Shown here piece after piece: positions 29,466 through 32,879 of a stretch of DNA of 32,879 bases (position 1 is its first letter; each line of letters starts with the position of its first letter). The position numbers and the translations under genes are program-made. Source of the stretch: Chromobacterium sphagni (GTDB taxonomy: Bacteria; Pseudomonadota; Gammaproteobacteria; Burkholderiales; Chromobacteriaceae); contig NZ_MKCT01000012.1 of assembly GCF_001855555.1 (NCBI RefSeq), forward strand, positions 1 to 32,879. Direction: 5' to 3'. A model generated the notes under the pieces. It saw only the letters and a list, made by a program, of their open reading frames with translations, was not told the DNA's origin and ran no database searches.

Positions 29466-30209
29466 ATGGCTAAAATCACTCGCGCTCTGCTGGGCAAGGT
29501 ACTGACTGCGGCTGCGGCATTGACCGCGCTGCCGGCGCTGGCGGCGGAAACCGTCACCGACAACCCGTACGGCATCGACGCGCTGTGGTCGCAAGGCGAC
29601 TTCGTCGCGCGCGGCACCCTGATCATTCTGCTGATTATGTCCGCCTCCACCTGGTATGTGGGCATCGTCAAGCTGCTGGAACAACGTCGCCTGATCAAGC
29701 AGGGACACGAACTGCTGGGCCACCACGGCGTGGACCTGCAAAAAGCGGCCAGCGAACTGGCCGACGAAGGCATGTACAGCGCGGTGGCGCAGGCCGGCAT
29801 CGAAGCCGCCGGCGAACACAAGGGCGAGCTGTCCAATCGCGTGGATCTGAACACCTGGGTGTCGATGGCGATCTCCGACGCGGTGGATTCGGCCAGTCAC
29901 CATATGCAGAACGGCCTGTCGGTGATCGCCACCGTGGGTTCGACGGCGCCGTTCGTCGGCCTGTTCGGCACGGTATGGGGCATCTACCACGCGCTGGTGA
30001 AGATCGGCACCTCGGGCCAGGCCTCGATCGATAAAGTGGCGGGTCCGGTGGGCGAAGCGCTGATCATGACCGCGATCGGTCTGGCGGTGGCGGTGCCGGC
30101 GGTGCTGGGATACAACTGGCTGGTGCGCCGCAACAAGCTAGTGCTGGACAACGTGCGCGTGGTCTCCGGACGTCTGCACGCCAGCCTGCTGAACAACCCG
30201 ACCCGGTAA
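29466..30209 (+). CDS. exbB: ExbB-type proton channel subunit (copy 2)
   Basis: DNA-identical to the exbB at 13204, including the AGGAG and the 36-base gap after tonB. All features of copy 1 apply: signal-like N-terminus, three helices and the VGSTAPFVGLFGTVWGIYHA motif. Total identity in a paralogous locus whose tonB 5' end has diverged is unexpected. It means gene conversion, recent duplication or repeat collapse during assembly, so this copy should be treated as unverified. Confidence 0.8.
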   Translation: MAKITRALLGKVLTAAAALTALPALAAETVTDNPYGIDALWSQGDFVARGTLIILLIMSASTWYVGIVKLLEQRRLIKQGHELLGHHGVDLQKAASELADEGMYSAVAQAGIEAAGEHKGELSNRVDLNTWVSMAISDAVDSASHHMQNGLSVIATVGSTAPFVGLFGTVWGIYHALVKIGTSGQASIDKVAGPVGEALIMTAIGLAVAVPAVLGYNWLVRRNKLVLDNVRVVSGRLHASLLNNPTR

Positions 30210-30215
30210 ATCGCC

Positions 30216-30650
30216 ATGGCCCGTTACAAACGCTTTGGCCACGGCAGGGCGGAAGAGGATCAAGTGCTGTCGGCGATCAACACCACGCCATTGGTGGATG
30301 TGATGCTGGTGCTGTTGATCATCTTCCTGATCACCGTGCCGGTGGTGACGCAGACGGTGAAGATGACGCTGCCGAAAGAGCAGAACATTCCGACGCAGAC
30401 CAAGCCGGAAAACATCGTGCTGGGAGTGGACACCCACAACACGATTTACTGGAACACGCTGCCGATGAAGAGCCAGGAAGAACTGCTGGCGCGGCTGGTG
30501 AAGGAAGCGAAGAAGACCCCGCAACCGGAAGTGCACATTCGAGGCGACGCGGAGGCGAAGTATGCGCCGATCGGCCGGATCGTGCTGGCGGTGCAGCAGG
30601 CGGGTATCGTGAAGATCGCGTTCATCACCGAGCCGCCGGCGCGGAACTAG
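30216..30650 (+). CDS. exbD: ExbD/TolR-type protein (first exbD, copy 2)
   Basis: DNA-identical to the gene at 13954, with Asp28 in INTTPLVD at the helix start and the same 6-base gap after exbB. It would work with the TonB and ExbB encoded just upstream. Its sequence is only as reliable as the repeat in which it lies. Confidence 0.8.
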   Translation: MARYKRFGHGRAEEDQVLSAINTTPLVDVMLVLLIIFLITVPVVTQTVKMTLPKEQNIPTQTKPENIVLGVDTHNTIYWNTLPMKSQEELLARLVKEAKKTPQPEVHIRGDAEAKYAPIGRIVLAVQQAGIVKIAFITEPPARN

Positions 30651-30660
30651 GAGAATAGAG

Positions 30661-31083
30661 ATGGCGATGAATGTGGGTTCGTCGGGCGAAGACGACCTGA
30701 TGATGGAAATCAACACCACGCCGCTGATAGACGTGATGTTGGTGATGCTGATCATGCTGATCATCACGATACCGATCCAGACGCACGCGGTGAAGCTGGA
30801 CATGCCGGTGAACACGCCGTCGAAGCCGTTGGAGAAGCCGGTGGTGGTGCAGATCGACATAGCGCCGGACAACGCGGTGATGTGGAACGGCGAGAGGTTG
30901 GCGGGTCGGGATCAGCTGGAGGCGAAGCTGTCGGCGGCGGGCAAGGCGGTGCCGCAGCCGGAGTTGCACATCAAGCCGAACAAGGACGCGAGTTATGCGC
31001 CGGTGGCGATGGTGTTGGCGGAGTCGCAGCGTCTGGGATTGACGAAGCTGGGCATCGTCGGGTCGGAACAGTTTGTGAGATGA
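30661..31083 (+). CDS. exbD: ExbD/TolR-type protein (second exbD, copy 2)
   Basis: DNA-identical to the gene at 14399, with Asp24 in EINTTPLID and the same 10-base gap to the previous exbD. It is the last intact gene of the window. The first indel relative to copy 1 lies about 190 bases after its stop codon. Confidence 0.8.
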   Translation: MAMNVGSSGEDDLMMEINTTPLIDVMLVMLIMLIITIPIQTHAVKLDMPVNTPSKPLEKPVVVQIDIAPDNAVMWNGERLAGRDQLEAKLSAAGKAVPQPELHIKPNKDASYAPVAMVLAESQRLGLTKLGIVGSEQFVR

Positions 31084-31117
31084 CATTCAAATAGCCATTG
31101 TCTTGTGGCATGATTGG

Positions 31118-31173
31118 GAACAGGCGGCTGCAGTTGGGCCGCCTGTTCCGTCGCGGAGGGGTGTTATCCTCCG
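31118..31173 (+). promoter_or_regulatory. Two tandem hairpins, copy 2
   Basis: Exact repeat of the structures at 14856-14911: an 11-bp stem (31118-31128 with 31138-31148), then CGGAGG/CCTCCG. It lies inside the long repeat. Confidence 0.35.
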
Positions 31174-31236
31174 ACTGTCCCAATAAATGCCAAACCGGAT
31201 GCTGGCCGCGATGCCTGCAGCGGGAATAAAACACAC

Positions 31237-32337
31237 ATGAACACACGTCTTTGTCTGATAGCCCTTCTCCTTTGCCGCTTGCCGCTTGCAGCAAGAGCGA
31301 TGGCGCCGATAAGCACGCCTCCGGCAAGAATGCGTCGGCGCCGGTGGCGCGCAGCTTGTCCAGTGCCGATGTGATCAAGGCGCAAATCCAGCCGCTGGCG
31401 GCCACTATTCCTTTCACCGGCTCCCTGACTGCCCTGAGCAGCAGTGCGGTGGCGGCGGAGGTGGACGCCAATGTGCGCGAGGTGAGGTGCGCGAGGGCGA
31501 GGCGGTGCGGCGCGGTCAGGTGCTGGCGGTGCTGGACGCCGAGGCGCTGGGCCAGTCGGTGGAAGAGCAGAACGCCCAATTGGATAACACCAAGTCGCGG
31601 CTGCGGCTGGCCAAGGTCAAGCTGGACAAGCAGCGCGAGCTGTTGGGCAAGGGCTTCATCTCCCAGATAGCCTATGACGAGCTGGAAAGCGATTACCGGG
31701 TGAAGGAGGGCGAGCTGCGCGCCCAGGCTTCGCAAGTGGCGCGCGCCAAGCGCCTGCTACAGGATACCCAGGTCAAGTCGCCGATAGACGGCGTGGTGTT
31801 CGAGCGCAAGGTCAATCCGGGCGAGGCGGCCAGCCGCAATATGAAGCTGTTTCCATCGCCAAACCTGTCGGTGCTGAGATCGCCGCTACCGTGCCCTCGC
31901 GCCTGGTCGCGCAGGCTAAGGTGGGCATGGGCGCTAGCTTCAGCGTGGATGGCCGCAGCGACTTGCAGCATGGCGAAGTGGTGCGCATCAATCCGGTGGC
32001 CATCCCCGGCACCCGCAGCTTCACTTTTCATTCCGGTGCAGAACCCATCCGGCCAGTTGAAGGTCGGCCAATTCGCCAAGGGCGGCGTGGTGCTGCGCGA
32101 AGTGAAAGACCAGGTGGTGGTGCCGCTGTCCGCGGTGCGCGATATCGACAGCCAGCCCTGGGTGATGGTGGCGGAAAAAGGCCGGTTGGCGAAGCGACCG
32201 GTTACGTTGCAGCTGCGCGCCGAAAACGAGCGCCAGGTGGCGGTGGGCGGCATCGCCGCCGGCACCCATGTGATTGTGGGCGAAACTTTGGGCAGCAAGT
32301 GGGCGACGCAGTCGGCCTGCCTGGCGGCCAGGCCTGA
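31237..32337 (+). pseudogene. RND membrane-fusion lipoprotein, second copy broken by multiple indels
   Basis: This matches the intact gene at 14975-16081 over its whole length but is shifted out of frame repeatedly. One T is lost from a T run at 31271-31273, inside the signal peptide. One G is lost at about 31486. A T is lost and an A gained at 31850-31863, and a T is lost near 31875. Several bases are altered or lost at 32023-32040. An A is gained and a T lost near 32284, and a G is lost near 32299. Compensating gain/loss pairs and homopolymer positions are typical of poor consensus rather than natural decay, which would also bring substitutions. I expect the true sequence to be intact or not to exist as a separate copy. 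Confidence 0.85.
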
Positions 32338-32347
32338 GGGGCGGACC

Positions 32348-32879
32348 ATGTGGTTGACCCGAGTTAGCGTACGCAATCCGTACTTCGCCGCCGTGTGATG
32401 ATGACGCTGATGGTGCTGGGGCTGTTTTCCTGGCAAAAGTTGCGGTGGAGGAAATGCCGGACGTCCGCTTGCCGATGGCGGTTGTCGATACCAGTTATTC
32501 CGGCGCTTCGCCCGAAGTGGTGGAAGCGAAGTGAGCAAGCCGCTGGAGGAGGCGCTCAACACCGTCAGCGGCATCAAGGAAATCCGCTCCTATTCCTCCG
32601 AGGGCAACTCGGTGGTGGTGGCGGAGTTCGAGTTGTCGGTCGACCCCGTCGTCGCGGTGCAGAACGTGCGCGACAAGGTGGCCGGCGTGCAGGGCCATTC
32701 CGCCGCGAGATCGGCACGCCGTCGGTGTCGCAGGTGGACCCCAACGACAAGCCGATGCTGTCGCTGGCGCTGACTTCCAGCCAGACCCGGCCGCGCGAGC
32801 TGAGCAGTTGGGCGGAGAATGTGCTGAAGAAGCGGCTGCAGATGGTGGAGGGCGTCGCGATGTCAGCCTGATCGGCGCG
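32348..32879 (+). pseudogene. RND efflux pump 5' fragment, second copy, broken and cut by the window end
   Basis: This matches the first 180 or so codons of the pump gene at 16092, starting with the same [16 protein letters not shown]. One-base losses at about 32397, 32441, 32526, 32696 and 32855 break the frame. The spacing between errors is short throughout, and the window stops here. It has the same likely cause as the errors in the preceding fragment. Confidence 0.85.

Larger units (their letters stand above)
28861..32879 (+). repeat. Long direct repeat, copy 2 (tonB 3' part to broken RND gene)
   Basis: Second copy of 12599-16628. No difference from copy 1 was found from 28861 to about 31270, some 2.4 kb. 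From 31271 to the window end the copy has a net loss of 11 bases through at least a dozen small indels, mostly one base in short runs. It continues to the last base of the window. Confidence 0.95.

Noticed and set aside
31237-32879. The second RND operon copy as a naturally decaying pseudogene
   Set aside because: The differences are almost all indels in short runs with hardly any plain substitutions, and they grow only at the window end; sequence error is more likely. It is kept as a pseudogene entry with that warning.

Overview
The window looks like a fragment of a GC-rich betaproteobacterial chromosome, most likely a Chromobacterium-like member of the Neisseriales. I infer this from the ArgS sequence, codon use and gene content; no database search was possible. 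It carries no rRNA, tRNA, CRISPR array, phage gene or insertion sequence that I can recognise.

Layout. Positions 1-4730 hold the end of a polyamine-type ABC permease, an outer-membrane beta-barrel porin, an NAPE-PLD-like metallo-beta-lactamase-fold hydrolase and argS. Positions 4787-9060 are on the minus strand: an FMN-binding split-barrel protein and two tandem paralogous S53 (sedolisin/kumamolisin) peptidases with signal peptides and prodomains. A 741-bp AT-rich divergent intergenic region rich in inverted repeats follows. Positions 9802-14821 hold a TonB-dependent receptor (TBDR1) and tonB-exbB-exbD-exbD. Positions 14975-19217 hold a lipoprotein membrane-fusion protein and an RND pump. A small lipoprotein gene (minus strand) and a four-gene peptide-type ABC importer (binding protein, permease B, permease C, fused double ATPase) run to 25464. 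Positions 26006-31083 hold a second receptor (TBDR2) and a second tonB-exbB-exbD-exbD. The window ends in a second, broken copy of the RND operon.

How the genes may work together (inference): secreted acid-type peptidases, two TonB-energised outer-membrane receptors with their own TonB/ExbB/ExbD motors, and a family-5 binding-protein ABC importer could form a route for taking up peptides released from protein. The receptor substrate cannot be read from sequence, and siderophore or other ligands remain possible.

The most striking structural signal is a direct repeat 16,262 bp apart. From 12599 and 28861 the two tonB loci become identical, after clearly diverged tonB 5' ends. They stay identical for about 2.4 kb, through exbD2 and into the start of the membrane-fusion gene. 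The second copy then gathers at least a dozen indels, mostly one base in short homopolymers, up to the window end. This fits either a repeat-induced misassembly with a low-quality contig end or a very recent unequal-crossover duplication; I favour misassembly. A separate one-base deletion in a G run breaks the first permease of the ABC importer and may also be a sequencing error.
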